A DNA stretch of 64,000 bases from Sedimentitalea sp042687825 (GCF_042687825.1 NZ_JBHUQE010000011.1:49344-113343); one strand, 5' to 3'; shown: positions 53,848 through 63,135, numbered from the stretch's first letter. Notes: generated by a model from the letters alone, not told the origin. Program-made: numbers and translations.

Positions 53848-54417
53848 TCAGCGCCCGAGGGTAAAGAACTCGTCGTTCGGGCGCATGCTGGTGACATTCG
53901 CCATGCGGTTGGACAACCCGAAAAAGGCCGAGATCGCGGCGATGTCCCAGGCGTCCTCTTCATTGAAACCGTGGGATCGCAGCCTCTCGAAATCGGCCTC
54001 GCCAACCGCATAGGCCTGGTCCGAAACCTTGACGGCGAATTCCAGCATCGCCTTTTGACGGTCGGTGATGTCCGCCTTGCGGTAATTGACGGCGACCTGA
54101 TCGGCAACCAGAGGATCCTTTGCCCGGACGCGCAGAATGGCGCCATGGGCAACCACGCAATATTGGCATTGGTTCAAGTTGCTGGTGGCCACGACGATCA
54201 TTTCACGTTCGGCCTTTGTCAGATTGCCGGGCTTTTCCATCAGGGCGTCATGATAGGCCACGAAAGCGCGAAACTCGTCCGGACGATGCGCAAGAGTCAG
54301 AAACACGTTGGGAATGAAACCGGATTTTTCCTGAACCGTCAGAATGGTTTCGCGGATGTCATCGGGCATCTCCTCCAGCGAGGGCACGGGAAAGCGGCTG
54401 ATGGCAGGGCTGGTCAT
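53848..54417 (-). CDS. peroxidase-related AhpD-like protein
   Basis: A 189-residue all-helical protein of the carboxymuconolactone decarboxylase/AhpD superfamily, uncharacterised peroxidase-related branch. The redox motif is CQYCVVAHGA near residue 85. It likely reduces peroxides using the Cys pair. It is the last gene of the Dmd-like minus-strand cluster, 90 bases after dmdD. Confidence 0.87.
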   Translation of the reverse strand: MTSPAISRFPVPSLEEMPDDIRETILTVQEKSGFIPNVFLTLAHRPDEFRAFVAYHDALMEKPGNLTKAEREMIVVATSNLNQCQYCVVAHGAILRVRAKDPLVADQVAVNYRKADITDRQKAMLEFAVKVSDQAYAVGEADFERLRSHGFNEEDAWDIAAISAFFGLSNRMANVTSMRPNDEFFTLGR

Positions 54418-54507
54418 GTCTTGGTCTCCGAAATGTCTGGCCGGTGCGCCAAAGGGCGTCAGGCCGGGGGGGTGGACCCCGGGACGGGGTCCGTCATCGG
54501 GGCTTGG

Positions 54508-55314
54508 TCAGCTGTTGGGGCGGACGCGGGCCGCGGTTTTGTCGGCAAAGGCCGCCAGTCGTGCGCGTGCGGCGGGCTGGGTATTGACCACGCCGGCGAC
54601 CACGGATTCCGCATAGGCGGCATCCAGCGCCGACATGTTCTGCATGTGGCTGATCGCCGAGCAGATCGCGAAGTTCGTCAATGGCAGGTTGGCGGCCGCG
54701 CGCCGTGCCAGCTCCATCGCCTTGTCAAAGCTGGACCCGTCGGTCAGGTATTGGGCCATGCCCATGTCGACGGCCTCCTGACCCTGGTGAACCCTTCCGG
54801 TCAGCATCATGTCGATCATCCGCGCCTTGCCGACCAGATCGGCCACCCGGATCGTTGCGCCGCCACCGGTGAACAGACCGCGCTGACCTTCGGGCAGGGC
54901 GAAATAGGTGGTTTGATCCATGACGCGCACATGCGCGGCGCTGGCCAGTTCCAGACCGCCGCCAACCACGGCGCCCTTGAGCGCCGCAATCACCGGCACC
55001 CCGCCATATTCCATCTTGTTGAACGCCTCGTGCCAGCGCAGGCAGACATGCATGAAATCCGCCGGGCTGCGGTCTTCGTCGTGATGTTCGACCAGATCCA
55101 AGCCGGCGCAGAAATGTTCTCCCGCCCCGGCCAGCACGACCGCTTTCACATCCGCCCGCGCGGCATTGGAAAAGAAATCGACCAATTCTTCGATCGTGGC
55201 GGCATCCAGGGCATTGCGTTTCTGGGGGCGGTTCAAGGTCACCACCCAGACGCCATCATCTTGCGGATCGATGGCCAGGTTGGTGAAACGGGAGATATCG
55301 AGATCTAGGGGCAT
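54508..55314 (-). CDS. dmdD: methylthioacryloyl-CoA hydratase-like crotonase (DmdD)
   Basis: A 268-residue crotonase. Glu122 (VGGGLELASAA) and Glu142 (ALPEGQRG) correspond to the catalytic glutamates reported as 121 and 141 in Ruegeria pomeroyi DmdD. The oxyanion hole segments are HFCAGLDLVEH and GAVVGGG. DmdD hydrates methylthioacryloyl-CoA, releasing methanethiol, acetaldehyde, CO2 and CoA. Adjacent ligase and acyl-CoA dehydrogenase genes support the pathway; a general enoyl-CoA hydratase role cannot be excluded. Confidence 0.82.
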   Translation of the reverse strand: MPLDLDISRFTNLAIDPQDDGVWVVTLNRPQKRNALDAATIEELVDFFSNAARADVKAVVLAGAGEHFCAGLDLVEHHDEDRSPADFMHVCLRWHEAFNKMEYGGVPVIAALKGAVVGGGLELASAAHVRVMDQTTYFALPEGQRGLFTGGGATIRVADLVGKARMIDMMLTGRVHQGQEAVDMGMAQYLTDGSSFDKAMELARRAAANLPLTNFAICSAISHMQNMSALDAAYAESVVAGVVNTQPAARARLAAFADKTAARVRPNS

Positions 55315-55351
55315 CGGTTTGACCTTTCGGGAATAGGGACAGGGGTTCGGG

Positions 55352-56938
55352 TTACAGGCACATCTCGCGCAGAGCGGCCTTTTTAATCTTGCCGGTCGCC
55401 GTCATCGGCATCTCGTCGACAAACACGGCGCGGTCCGGGATCGCCCAACGCGCGATGCGACCGGAATAGAGCGCAAGCACGTCTTCTGCGGTCACAGTGC
55501 TGCCGGGCCGGGCGAGCAGGGCCAGCAGCGGCCGTTCGCCCCATTTCTCGCTGGGTTCGGCGATACAGGCCGCCTGGGCGATCGCCGGGTGTTCCAGCGC
55601 GATGTTTTCCAGTTCGATCGACGAAATCCATTCGCCGCCGGACTTGATGACATCTTTCGAGCGGTCGCGGATCTGCAAATAGCCATTCGCGTCGATCGTG
55701 GCGACATCGCCGGTGTCGAACCAGCCGTCCGGTGCGGCACTGTCTTCGGCGCGGAAATAGCGTTCGATCACCCAGGGGCCGCGGATCATCAGATGGCCCG
55801 AGCTTTGGCCGTCATGGGGCAGGACCTCGCCAGTGTCCTGGGTCAGCGCAAAGTCGGCACCGAATAACGGGCGGCCCTGGGTGGACAGAATGTCCAGCTG
55901 CGCGGCTTCGTCCAGTGTCGCGTGATGCGGCATCAGCCGGCAGACCGTGCCCAGCGGCGAGACCTCGGTCATCCCCCAGGCGTGACGGACCTCGACCCCC
56001 ATCTGCTGAAAGGCGCGGATCATTGCGGCCGGGCAGGCGACGCCGCCGATCATGATTTCGCGCAGGGTGCTGAGGGGCAGACCGGATTTCGCGATGTGGT
56101 CGATCAGACCCTGCCAGACCGTGGGAACCCCCGCCGACAGGGTGACGCCGGCCGCCTCGCACAGCGCATGCAGCGCCTTGCCGCTGAGGTCGGCGCCGGG
56201 CAGAACGATGGCCGCGCCGGACAACAGGGCCGAATAGGGCAGGCCCCAGGCGTTGACATGGAACATCGGAACCACCGGCATCACCCGGTCCGAACAGGAC
56301 ATCGACAGCGCATCGGGGTGACAGCTGGACAACGCGTGCAACACTGTCGAGCGATGCGAATACAGGGCGCCCTTGGGGTGGCCCGTCGTGCCGGAGGTGT
56401 AGCAGAGGCCGCTGGCGGTGTTCTCGTCCAGCAGGGGCCAGGCGAAATCGTCCGGTACGGCGTGCAGCCAGGCGTCATACGCCTGCAAGGTATCGGTTGC
56501 GTCCCCGGTCAGGGCCACCCAATGCCGCACGTCCGGGCACAGGGGCTGCAGCGCCGCGACGGTTTCGGCGAAATCCGGATCAAAGAACAGCAGATCGTCC
56601 TGGGCGTGGTTGATGATATAGGCGATCTGATCCAGGTGCAGGCGCGGGTTGATCGTGTGGCAGACCGATCCGATCCCGGACACCGCGTAATACAGTTCCA
56701 GATGACGCGTGGTGTTCCAGGCCAGCGTACCGACCCGCGCGCCCGGCTGAACGCCATTGGCGCGCAGGCCGGTGGCCAGCCGCTTTACCCGTTCTTCGAA
56801 CTGCGCATATGTCATCTCGCTCAACGTGCCGTTGCCAGTGGCCTCGATGATCCGCTGTTCAGGGCTGGTGCGCGCCGCATGTGTCAGGATCGACGAGATC
56901 AGCAGCGGCACCTGCATCATGTTTCCCATAAGGTGCAT
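55352..56938 (-). CDS. dmdB: acyl-CoA ligase, DmdB-like (3-methylmercaptopropionate-CoA ligase)
   Basis: A 528-residue AMP-forming ligase. The P-loop-like motif is YTSGTTGHPKG, the A5 motif region is AWGMTEVSPLGT, DTGDVATIDANGYL and DRSKDVIKSGGEWIS are the hinge motifs, and the catalytic lysine lies in TATGKIKKAAL. Size, the MMQVPLLISSIL start and neighbours suggest DmdB activity on methylmercaptopropionate, but medium-chain acids are possible substrates. AAGGA precedes ATG 56938. Confidence 0.75.
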   Translation of the reverse strand: MHLMGNMMQVPLLISSILTHAARTSPEQRIIEATGNGTLSEMTYAQFEERVKRLATGLRANGVQPGARVGTLAWNTTRHLELYYAVSGIGSVCHTINPRLHLDQIAYIINHAQDDLLFFDPDFAETVAALQPLCPDVRHWVALTGDATDTLQAYDAWLHAVPDDFAWPLLDENTASGLCYTSGTTGHPKGALYSHRSTVLHALSSCHPDALSMSCSDRVMPVVPMFHVNAWGLPYSALLSGAAIVLPGADLSGKALHALCEAAGVTLSAGVPTVWQGLIDHIAKSGLPLSTLREIMIGGVACPAAMIRAFQQMGVEVRHAWGMTEVSPLGTVCRLMPHHATLDEAAQLDILSTQGRPLFGADFALTQDTGEVLPHDGQSSGHLMIRGPWVIERYFRAEDSAAPDGWFDTGDVATIDANGYLQIRDRSKDVIKSGGEWISSIELENIALEHPAIAQAACIAEPSEKWGERPLLALLARPGSTVTAEDVLALYSGRIARWAIPDRAVFVDEMPMTATGKIKKAALREMCL

Positions 56939-57003
56939 CGGTAATCCTTTCCGTGTTTGCCGGGTCGCGGCCGGTCTGGGCGCTCTATGCGCGTGCTTCG
57001 GGG

Positions 57004-58929
57004 TCAGAGTGGGGCCGACAGCAGGCTGTCCGCTCCGTCCACGATGCGCTCGCGCAGGGCGTCGGTTTCGATCAGAATATGCTCGGCGAAAAACCGCGCG
57101 GTGGCGATCTTTGCGTGCAAAAACGCGTCATCCGAACCCTGGTCCAGCGCCGCTTCGGCGGCCAGCAGGGACCGGCCCAGTTGCCAGCCGACGGCCAGGT
57201 TTCCGGCCAGCATCAGATAGGGTACGCTGCCCGCATAGGCAGTGTTCGGATCCTGCGGGCCAACCTGCAGCAGATGGTTGACCGCCGCCGTAAAGGCAGC
57301 GCGTGCCCGCGCCAGCCGCACCGAGACCGCCAGTGCATCGACCGATCCCTTGGCCAGCGCCTCTTCGGTTCGCAGGACCATCCGGGCCAGCCGGTGCGCG
57401 GTGTCGCCGCCATCGGCCAGGGTCTTGCGGCCCAGCAGGTCGTTGGACTGGATCGCGGTCGTGCCTTCATAGATCGGCAGGATCCGGGCATCGCGGTAAT
57501 GCTGCGCCGCACCGGTTTCCTCGATAAAGCCCATGCCGCCATGCACCTGAACGCCGTCCGAGGCGACCTGGACCGCGCGTTCCGTGCAATAGCCCTTGAC
57601 CAGCGGCACCAGAAAACCGGCGATCGCATCCGCCTCGGCCCGGATATCAGCAGTAGCGCCGTGGCGGGCCAGATCCTGCCAGCCGGCGGTGGCGATGGCC
57701 AGCGCCCGGCCGCCCTCGGTCAGGGCCCGCATGCGCAACAAGAGGCGGCGCACGTCGGGGTGCTGGATGATCGGAACCGACTCGGCAGTCGAGCCGTCGA
57801 CCGGACGGCTCTGGACCCGTTCGCGGGCATAGTCCAACGCCTGCTGGCGGGCGCGTTCGGAGACCGCGATGCCCTGCAGCCCGACCGCATAGCGCGCCGC
57901 GTTCATCATGGTGAACATATAGCTCAGGCCGCGGTTTTCCTCGCCGACGATAAAGCCGGTCGCGCCCTCGTATTCCAGTACGGCGGTGGGGCTGGCCTTG
58001 ACCCCCAGCTTGTGTTCGATGCTGACGCAGTGCAGATCGTTGCGCCGGCCCAGCGTGCCATCCGGTTGCACCAGCCTTTTGGGAACGATGAACAAACTGA
58101 TGCCCTTGACCCCCTTGGGGGCGTCCGGCAGCCGGGCCAGCACCAGGTGGACGGTGTTCTCCGCCATGTCGTGTTCGCCATAAGTGACGAAAATCTTGGT
58201 GCCGGTGATGCGATAGCTGCCATCCTCGTGGCGCTCGGCGCGGGTGCGCAGCAAGGCCAGATCGCTGCCCGCCTGCGGCTCGGTCAGGTTCATGGTGCCG
58301 GTCCAGCGGCCACTGATCAGATGTTCCAGATAGGTTGCCTTTTGGGCGTCGGAACCGGCGGTCAGCAGGGCTTCGATGGCGCCCTCGGTCAGCAGCGGGC
58401 ACAGCGCAAAGCTGACATTGGCGGCGTTCAGAATTTCGGTCGCGGCAGCACCGACCGCCCGNCGGCCACTGATCAGATGTTCCAGATAGGTTGCCTTTTG
58501 GGCGTCGGAACCGGCGGTCAGCAGGGCTTCGATGGCGCCCTCGGTCAGCAGCGGGCACAGCGCAAAGCTGACATTGGCGGCGTTCAGAATTTCGGTCGCG
58601 GCAGCACCGACCGCCCGCGGCAATCCCTGACCGCCATGGTCGACAGGATGCGGCAGACTTTGCCAGCCCATATCGACGAACTGTTTGTAAGCATTTGAAA
58701 AACCGTCTGGCAGGATCACCTTTTCGCCATCAAAGCGCGATGCGGCCTGATCGCCCGGCGCATTCAGCGGCGCGATCTCTTCGGCGCAGAACCGTCCGAA
58801 TTCCTCAAGCACTGCCGACACGTCCTCGAGATCCAGCTCCGCATAGGCTGGCAGGGTGCCGATGTCGGACCAGGTCGACAGATGTTCGATACAGAAGAGA
58901 ATGTCGCGAATGGGCGCTTCGTATTTCAC
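57004..58929 (-). CDS. dmdC: acyl-CoA dehydrogenase, DmdC-like, with internal duplication around an N
   Basis: As written the frame is 641 codons. It contains a 155-bp exact duplication plus one N (58307-58617). Removing 156 bases gives 589 residues, the normal size of DmdC-type dehydrogenases, and restores one continuous block. Motifs are NLTEPQAGSDLALLRT, FVTYGEHDMAEN, VQVHGGMGFIEETGAAQHYRD and IYEGTTAIQSNDLLGRK. DmdC makes methylthioacryloyl-CoA from methylmercaptopropionyl-CoA. It starts at a GTG with AGGAGG seven bases upstream and heads the dmdC-dmdB-dmdD-ahpD-like operon. Confidence 0.82.
   Translation of the reverse strand: MKYEAPIRDILFCIEHLSTWSDIGTLPAYAELDLEDVSAVLEEFGRFCAEEIAPLNAPGDQAASRFDGEKVILPDGFSNAYKQFVDMGWQSLPHPVDHGGQGLPRAVGAAATEILNAANVSFALCPLLTEGAIEALLTAGSDAQKATYLEHLISGXRAVGAAATEILNAANVSFALCPLLTEGAIEALLTAGSDAQKATYLEHLISGRWTGTMNLTEPQAGSDLALLRTRAERHEDGSYRITGTKIFVTYGEHDMAENTVHLVLARLPDAPKGVKGISLFIVPKRLVQPDGTLGRRNDLHCVSIEHKLGVKASPTAVLEYEGATGFIVGEENRGLSYMFTMMNAARYAVGLQGIAVSERARQQALDYARERVQSRPVDGSTAESVPIIQHPDVRRLLLRMRALTEGGRALAIATAGWQDLARHGATADIRAEADAIAGFLVPLVKGYCTERAVQVASDGVQVHGGMGFIEETGAAQHYRDARILPIYEGTTAIQSNDLLGRKTLADGGDTAHRLARMVLRTEEALAKGSVDALAVSVRLARARAAFTAAVNHLLQVGPQDPNTAYAGSVPYLMLAGNLAVGWQLGRSLLAAEAALDQGSDDAFLHAKIATARFFAEHILIETDALRERIVDGADSLLSAPL
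58307..58617. repeat. exact 155-bp duplication flanking a single N
   Basis: Bases 58307-58461 are repeated without a mismatch at 58463-58617, with the only N of the window at 58462 between them. The two copies plus N keep the reading frame. This is the look of two contig ends overlapping but joined by one N. Confidence 0.9.
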
Positions 58930-59050
58930 CGGCCAACCTCCTGGGCGTTTGCGTCATGGCTGTATTCTTGCCCGAAAACGAATTGGACGCTATCACCTTC
59001 ACGGACGCAAGATTTGCAAAAAGTGACAAAACCTGCTGTCCTGCGATCCC

Positions 59051-60091
59051 ATGAAACCGTCGCATTCCCCGCCGAGTCTTTCGACCGTCTCGCATGCGTT
59101 CATCCAGGATTGGCTGGGGGTGCTGCAGGCGCATTGTACGCCGGCGCAATTGCAGAGGTTTCTCGATGAAACCGACCTGGCATCGGGTGCCGATCAACCG
59201 TTGGCGCGGGTGACGCATGATCAGATCGTGCGCCTGTATCAGCTGGTCGCGGTCGAAACCGGCGACGAGATGATGGGTCTGTGGAGCCGCCCGATCCGCA
59301 AGGGCGCGCTGAAACATCTCTGTGTTTCGGTGCGCGGTGCCGCCTCACTGGGGGGCGCGCTGTATCGTTTCGCCACATTCTGGAACCTGTTGCTGGACGA
59401 CTATTTTCTCGAACTGCAGGAAGACGGAGACATCCTGCGCCTGCGTATTCGGCCAAATGCCACGCCGGTGCCGAACCGGTTCGGGCACATGCTGCTGCTC
59501 AAGCTGAACCATGGCATCACGTCCTGGCTGGCCGGGCGGGAACTGCCGCTGCGCGAAGTCGGGTTCGTGTTTCAGCGCCCGGAATTCGCCCAGGATTATC
59601 CGATCCTGTTTCCCGCGCCGGTGCGGTTCGGTCAGCCCTGTTCCTATATCGGGTTCGACCGCGGGCTGGGCGGGCTGGAAATGTCGCGCACGGATGCCGA
59701 GATGCAGGAGTTCCTGCAACGCGCGCCGAGAGACTGGATTTTCACCAGCTATCGCGAGCACGCGCTGTCGTTGCGGATACGCGAGTTTCTGTTTCTGTCC
59801 GACAACCTGGATTTCCGCCTCAAGGATGCCGCCCGCGCGCTGAACATGACGCCGCGCACCCTGATGCGGCGGCTGGACGATGAACAGACCTCGTTCCGGG
59901 CCATCCGGGACGGGCTGCGCCGCGACACCGCGATCCGCGAACTGACCCAGGGCAGCAAGAGCCTGGAAGCGATTTCACAGGATGTGGGGTTTTCCTCGGC
60001 GGCCAGCTTTCACCGGGCGTTCCGGACCTGGACCGGCATGACACCTGGCAGCTATCGGCGCAAGCAGCGGCGCGGGACCGTGGGGCCGTGA
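59051..60091 (+). CDS. AraC family transcriptional regulator
   Basis: A 346-residue regulator. The N-terminal 200 residues match the arabinose-binding-like domain of the OruR/ArgR group (RGAASLGGALYRFATFWNLLLDD, GREL-type region). The C-terminal AraC domain covers residues 240-335 with two helix-turn-helix units (LKDAARALNMTPRTLMRRL; LEAISQDVGFSSAASFHRAF). It is divergent from the dmdC-like operon and is its probable activator. Inverted repeats TTGCGTC (58949-58955) and GACGCAA (59004-59010) lie in the spacer. Confidence 0.9.
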   Translation: MKPSHSPPSLSTVSHAFIQDWLGVLQAHCTPAQLQRFLDETDLASGADQPLARVTHDQIVRLYQLVAVETGDEMMGLWSRPIRKGALKHLCVSVRGAASLGGALYRFATFWNLLLDDYFLELQEDGDILRLRIRPNATPVPNRFGHMLLLKLNHGITSWLAGRELPLREVGFVFQRPEFAQDYPILFPAPVRFGQPCSYIGFDRGLGGLEMSRTDAEMQEFLQRAPRDWIFTSYREHALSLRIREFLFLSDNLDFRLKDAARALNMTPRTLMRRLDDEQTSFRAIRDGLRRDTAIRELTQGSKSLEAISQDVGFSSAASFHRAFRTWTGMTPGSYRRKQRRGTVGP

Positions 60092-60107
60092 CCAAGCGGC
60101 GCAGGGT

Positions 60108-60530
60108 CTAGTCGAGGCGCTTGCGGTCGGGTTTCTGGGTGCCGCCCCGGGTGGCCAGATCCTGCAGGATCGGACAGTCGGGACGCTGGTCTCCGGCGCA
60201 TTCGGCCACCAGCGTGGACAGGGTTTTGCGCATCTGTTCCAGCTCGTTCAGCTTTTGGTCGATGCGCTGCAAGTGTTGGCGCGCGACCGCCTTGACGTCG
60301 GCGCTGGCGCGGCTGTGGTCGTTGTACAGGGCCAATAGGGTCCGGCAATCGTCGATGGAAAAGCCCAAGGACCTGGCCCGCCCGAGAAAGGTCAGCTTGT
60401 GCAGGTCCGTCTCGCGGAACCGGCGATAGCCATTTGACATGCGCTGGGGCGAGATCAGCCCGATCCCTTCGTAATACCGGATCGTCTTGGCCGGCAGGCC
60501 CGACAGGCGTGACACGTCTCCGATATTCAT
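60108..60530 (-). CDS. cueR: Cu(I)-responsive regulator CueR
   Basis: A 140-residue MerR-family regulator. The N-terminal winged helix is MNIGDVSRLSGLPAKTIRYYE, then the dimer helix. The Cu(I) site is Cys111 and Cys119 in CAGDQRPDC, seven residues apart, with Ser76 at the position typical of monovalent-metal sensors. It activates copA from a promoter with an over-long spacer. It lies 33 bases after copA on the same strand. Confidence 0.93.
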   Translation of the reverse strand: MNIGDVSRLSGLPAKTIRYYEGIGLISPQRMSNGYRRFRETDLHKLTFLGRARSLGFSIDDCRTLLALYNDHSRASADVKAVARQHLQRIDQKLNELEQMRKTLSTLVAECAGDQRPDCPILQDLATRGGTQKPDRKRLD

Positions 60531-60563
60531 GTGCGGGTCCTCCGGTTGAGTTTCGCTGGGGTC

Positions 60564-63074
60564 CTATTCGGCGGCCTGTGGCTGCAGGCGCGCCGCTGCA
60601 CCTGACGCTTCGCCGGGCTCGGACAGGGCCGGCGGGATCAATCGCAGCCGCAGCGCGTTGGTCAGCACAAAGACACTGGACAGCGCCATCGCCGCCGCCG
60701 CCAGAACCGGCGACAACATCAGGCCAAAGGCCGGATACAGCAGACCGGCGGCGACCGGGATCAGCGCGGCATTGTAGCCAAAGGCCCAGAACAGGTTCTG
60801 CCGGATGTTGCGCATGGTGCGGGCCGACACGTCAAATGCGTTCACAACACCCAGCAGATCGCCGGACATCAGCACCACATCCGCCGCTTCGATGGCCACA
60901 TCCGTACCGCTGCCGATGGCGATGCCCACATCCGCATGCGCCAGTGCCGGCGCATCGTTGATGCCGTCGCCGACAAAGGCCACCTTGCGTCCGCCCTGTG
61001 CCAGATCGGCCAGGGCGGCGACCTTGCCGTCTGGCAGAACCTCGGCGATCACCTGATCAATGCCGATCTCGTCGGCAATGGCCTGGGCGGTCGCCCGGTG
61101 GTCGCCGGTGATCATGGCCACCTGCAATCCCATCCCGTGCAGGGCCGCAATGGCCTGCCGGCTGGTCGGCTTCAGCGGATCGGACACGGCGATCAGGGCA
61201 GCGATCTGTCCGTCGATGGCGACAAACAGCGGGGTGTGGCCCCGCGCGGCCAACTGGCTGGCTTTGTCCTGAAAGCCCTGCAGGGGTACGTTCTCGCGGT
61301 GCATCAGACGGTCGGCACCCACCAGGACCCGATGTCCGGCGACGCTGGCACAGAGGCCGTAGCCGGTAATCGATTCGAATTCCTCGATCTCGGGCAGGGC
61401 GATTTCGGCCGCTTGGGCCGCCCGCAGGATGGCCTGCGCGATCGGGTGTTCCGAGCGGCTTTCCACCGCCGCCGTCAGCGCCAGGACCTGGTCGCGCTGA
61501 AACCCGGCGGCCGGGATCAGCTCGGTCAGTTCCGGCTGGCCCTGTGTCAGCGTGCCAGTCTTGTCCAGCGCAACGACATGCGCGGCCTGCAGGCCCTGCA
61601 ACGCGTCGCCCTTGCGAAACAGCACGCCGATCTCGGCGGCGCGCCCGGTGCCGACCATGATCGAGACCGGCGTGGCCAGTCCCATCGCGCAGGGACAGGC
61701 GATGATCAGCACCGCGACCCCGGCGACGAGCGCATGGGACAGGGCCGGCGCGGGACCCAGCACCAGCCAGGCGACCACCGTCAGCAGCGCCAGACCCAGA
61801 ACCGCCGGTACGAACCACAGGGTGATGCGATCGACCAGGCCCTGGATGGGCAGCTTGGCCCCTTGGGCCTGTTCGACCATGCGGATGATCTGAGCCAGTG
61901 TCGTGTCGGCCCCGACGCGCGCGGCGCGGAACTGAAAGCTGCCGGTGCCGTTGACCGTGCCGCCGGTCACCGGATCGCCCGTGGTCTTGGCCACCGGCAC
62001 CGGTTCGCCGGTGATCATGCTTTCATCGACATAGCTGTGGCCCTGCACGACCTCGCCATCGACCGCGATACGTTCGCCAGGGTGCACGGTCAGGATGTCG
62101 CCCGTCACCACCTGATCGGTGTCGATTTCCACCGTCCGGCCCTGGCGCAGCACATGGGCGGTGCGGCTCTGCAGTTTCAGCAGTTTGCGGATCGCCTGTC
62201 CGGTGCGCCCCTTGGCGCGAGCCTCCAGCGACCGGCCCACCAGGATCAGCACCACGATGACCGACGCGGCCTCGAAATAGACCGCGCGGGTGCCCGGCGG
62301 CAGCAGTCCCGGAAAAAAGGTCGCGATCACCGAAAACGCATAGGCGGCAAATGTGCCCAACGCCACCAGACTGTTCATGTCCGGCGCCCGGCGCAGCAAG
62401 GCCGGTATGCCGCTGGCATAAAACTGGCGGCCCGGCCCCGCCAGAACGGCGCTGGTCAGCAGAAACTGCAGGATCCAGCTGGTCTGGTGCCCGATCGTCT
62501 GACCGATCCAGTGATGAAAGGCCGGGACCGCGTGGCCGCCCATCTCCAGAACAAAAACCGGCAGGGCCAGCAGGGCCGCCAGCAGGGCCTGACGAGACAA
62601 GGTCCGGGCTTCGGCCTGTTTGCGCTGGCCGGTGTCGGGGGCGGCGACGGGATCGTCCAGCCGGGCCGGATAGCCCGTGTTCGCGGCCAGACGCAGCAGC
62701 GCGTCTGGCGTGACCTGCCCTTCGAGATAGGTGACCTCGGCACTCTCTGCGGCCAGGTTGACCTGCGCCGCAGTCACCCCCGGCATCGCGCGAAAGGTCC
62801 GTTCCAGCCGTCCCACGCACGAGGCACAGGACATCCCGGTCACCTGCATGCGCAGAGTCCGCAGGCGCGCGGGATAGCCGGCCTTTTCCACGGCCGCCAC
62901 GGCTGCGGCTACGTCCGGCGTCCCCGCAAACGTGAGCAGAGCCGTGTCCGTGGCGGGGTTCACGGCCACCGTTCGGACACCGTCCAGCGCCCGCAGCGCC
63001 TTGTCGACACGGCTGGCGCATCCGGCGCAGGACATGCCCTGCAGCGTCATCCGAAGCTGTGTGTTTTCCGTCAT
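60564..63074 (-). CDS. copA: copper-translocating P-type ATPase
   Basis: An 836-residue P1B-1 ATPase that exports Cu(I). Two N-terminal heavy-metal domains have GMSCAGCAS (Cys16, Cys19) and GMSCASCVG. The transport motif is IACPCAMGLATP, the phosphorylation motif DKTGTLTQG, and the hinge region GDGINDAPALAHADVG. Eight membrane helices are expected. ATG 63074 is preferred over ATG 63083, which abuts the ribosome site. Its promoter is the CueR-type element at 63105-63135. Confidence 0.95.
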   Translation of the reverse strand: MTENTQLRMTLQGMSCAGCASRVDKALRALDGVRTVAVNPATDTALLTFAGTPDVAAAVAAVEKAGYPARLRTLRMQVTGMSCASCVGRLERTFRAMPGVTAAQVNLAAESAEVTYLEGQVTPDALLRLAANTGYPARLDDPVAAPDTGQRKQAEARTLSRQALLAALLALPVFVLEMGGHAVPAFHHWIGQTIGHQTSWILQFLLTSAVLAGPGRQFYASGIPALLRRAPDMNSLVALGTFAAYAFSVIATFFPGLLPPGTRAVYFEAASVIVVLILVGRSLEARAKGRTGQAIRKLLKLQSRTAHVLRQGRTVEIDTDQVVTGDILTVHPGERIAVDGEVVQGHSYVDESMITGEPVPVAKTTGDPVTGGTVNGTGSFQFRAARVGADTTLAQIIRMVEQAQGAKLPIQGLVDRITLWFVPAVLGLALLTVVAWLVLGPAPALSHALVAGVAVLIIACPCAMGLATPVSIMVGTGRAAEIGVLFRKGDALQGLQAAHVVALDKTGTLTQGQPELTELIPAAGFQRDQVLALTAAVESRSEHPIAQAILRAAQAAEIALPEIEEFESITGYGLCASVAGHRVLVGADRLMHRENVPLQGFQDKASQLAARGHTPLFVAIDGQIAALIAVSDPLKPTSRQAIAALHGMGLQVAMITGDHRATAQAIADEIGIDQVIAEVLPDGKVAALADLAQGGRKVAFVGDGINDAPALAHADVGIAIGSGTDVAIEAADVVLMSGDLLGVVNAFDVSARTMRNIRQNLFWAFGYNAALIPVAAGLLYPAFGLMLSPVLAAAAMALSSVFVLTNALRLRLIPPALSEPGEASGAAARLQPQAAE

Positions 63075-63104
63075 CGGACTCATCCCCTGTCTGTCTTTGA
63101 TAGA

Positions 63105-63135
63105 TAGGTAATGCTTCCACCAACAGGAAGGTCAA
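63105..63135 (-). promoter_or_regulatory. CueR-type copA promoter with 19-bp spacer
   Basis: On the minus strand, -35 TTGACC (63130-63135) and -10 TACCTA (63105-63110) are exactly 19 bases apart. Inside is the dyad CTTCC-N7-GGAAG (63114-63130). Both features are those of MerR/CueR-activated promoters. Confidence 0.85.

Noticed and set aside
53557..55308. A 583-codon plus-strand frame opposite the AhpD-like and dmdD genes
   Set aside because: Antisense shadow with no recognisable domain and biased composition.
58307..58617. A real tandem duplication giving DmdC a repeated segment
   Set aside because: Copies are perfectly identical and separated by the only N, and the repeated block would duplicate a core helix region; an assembly join is far more likely.
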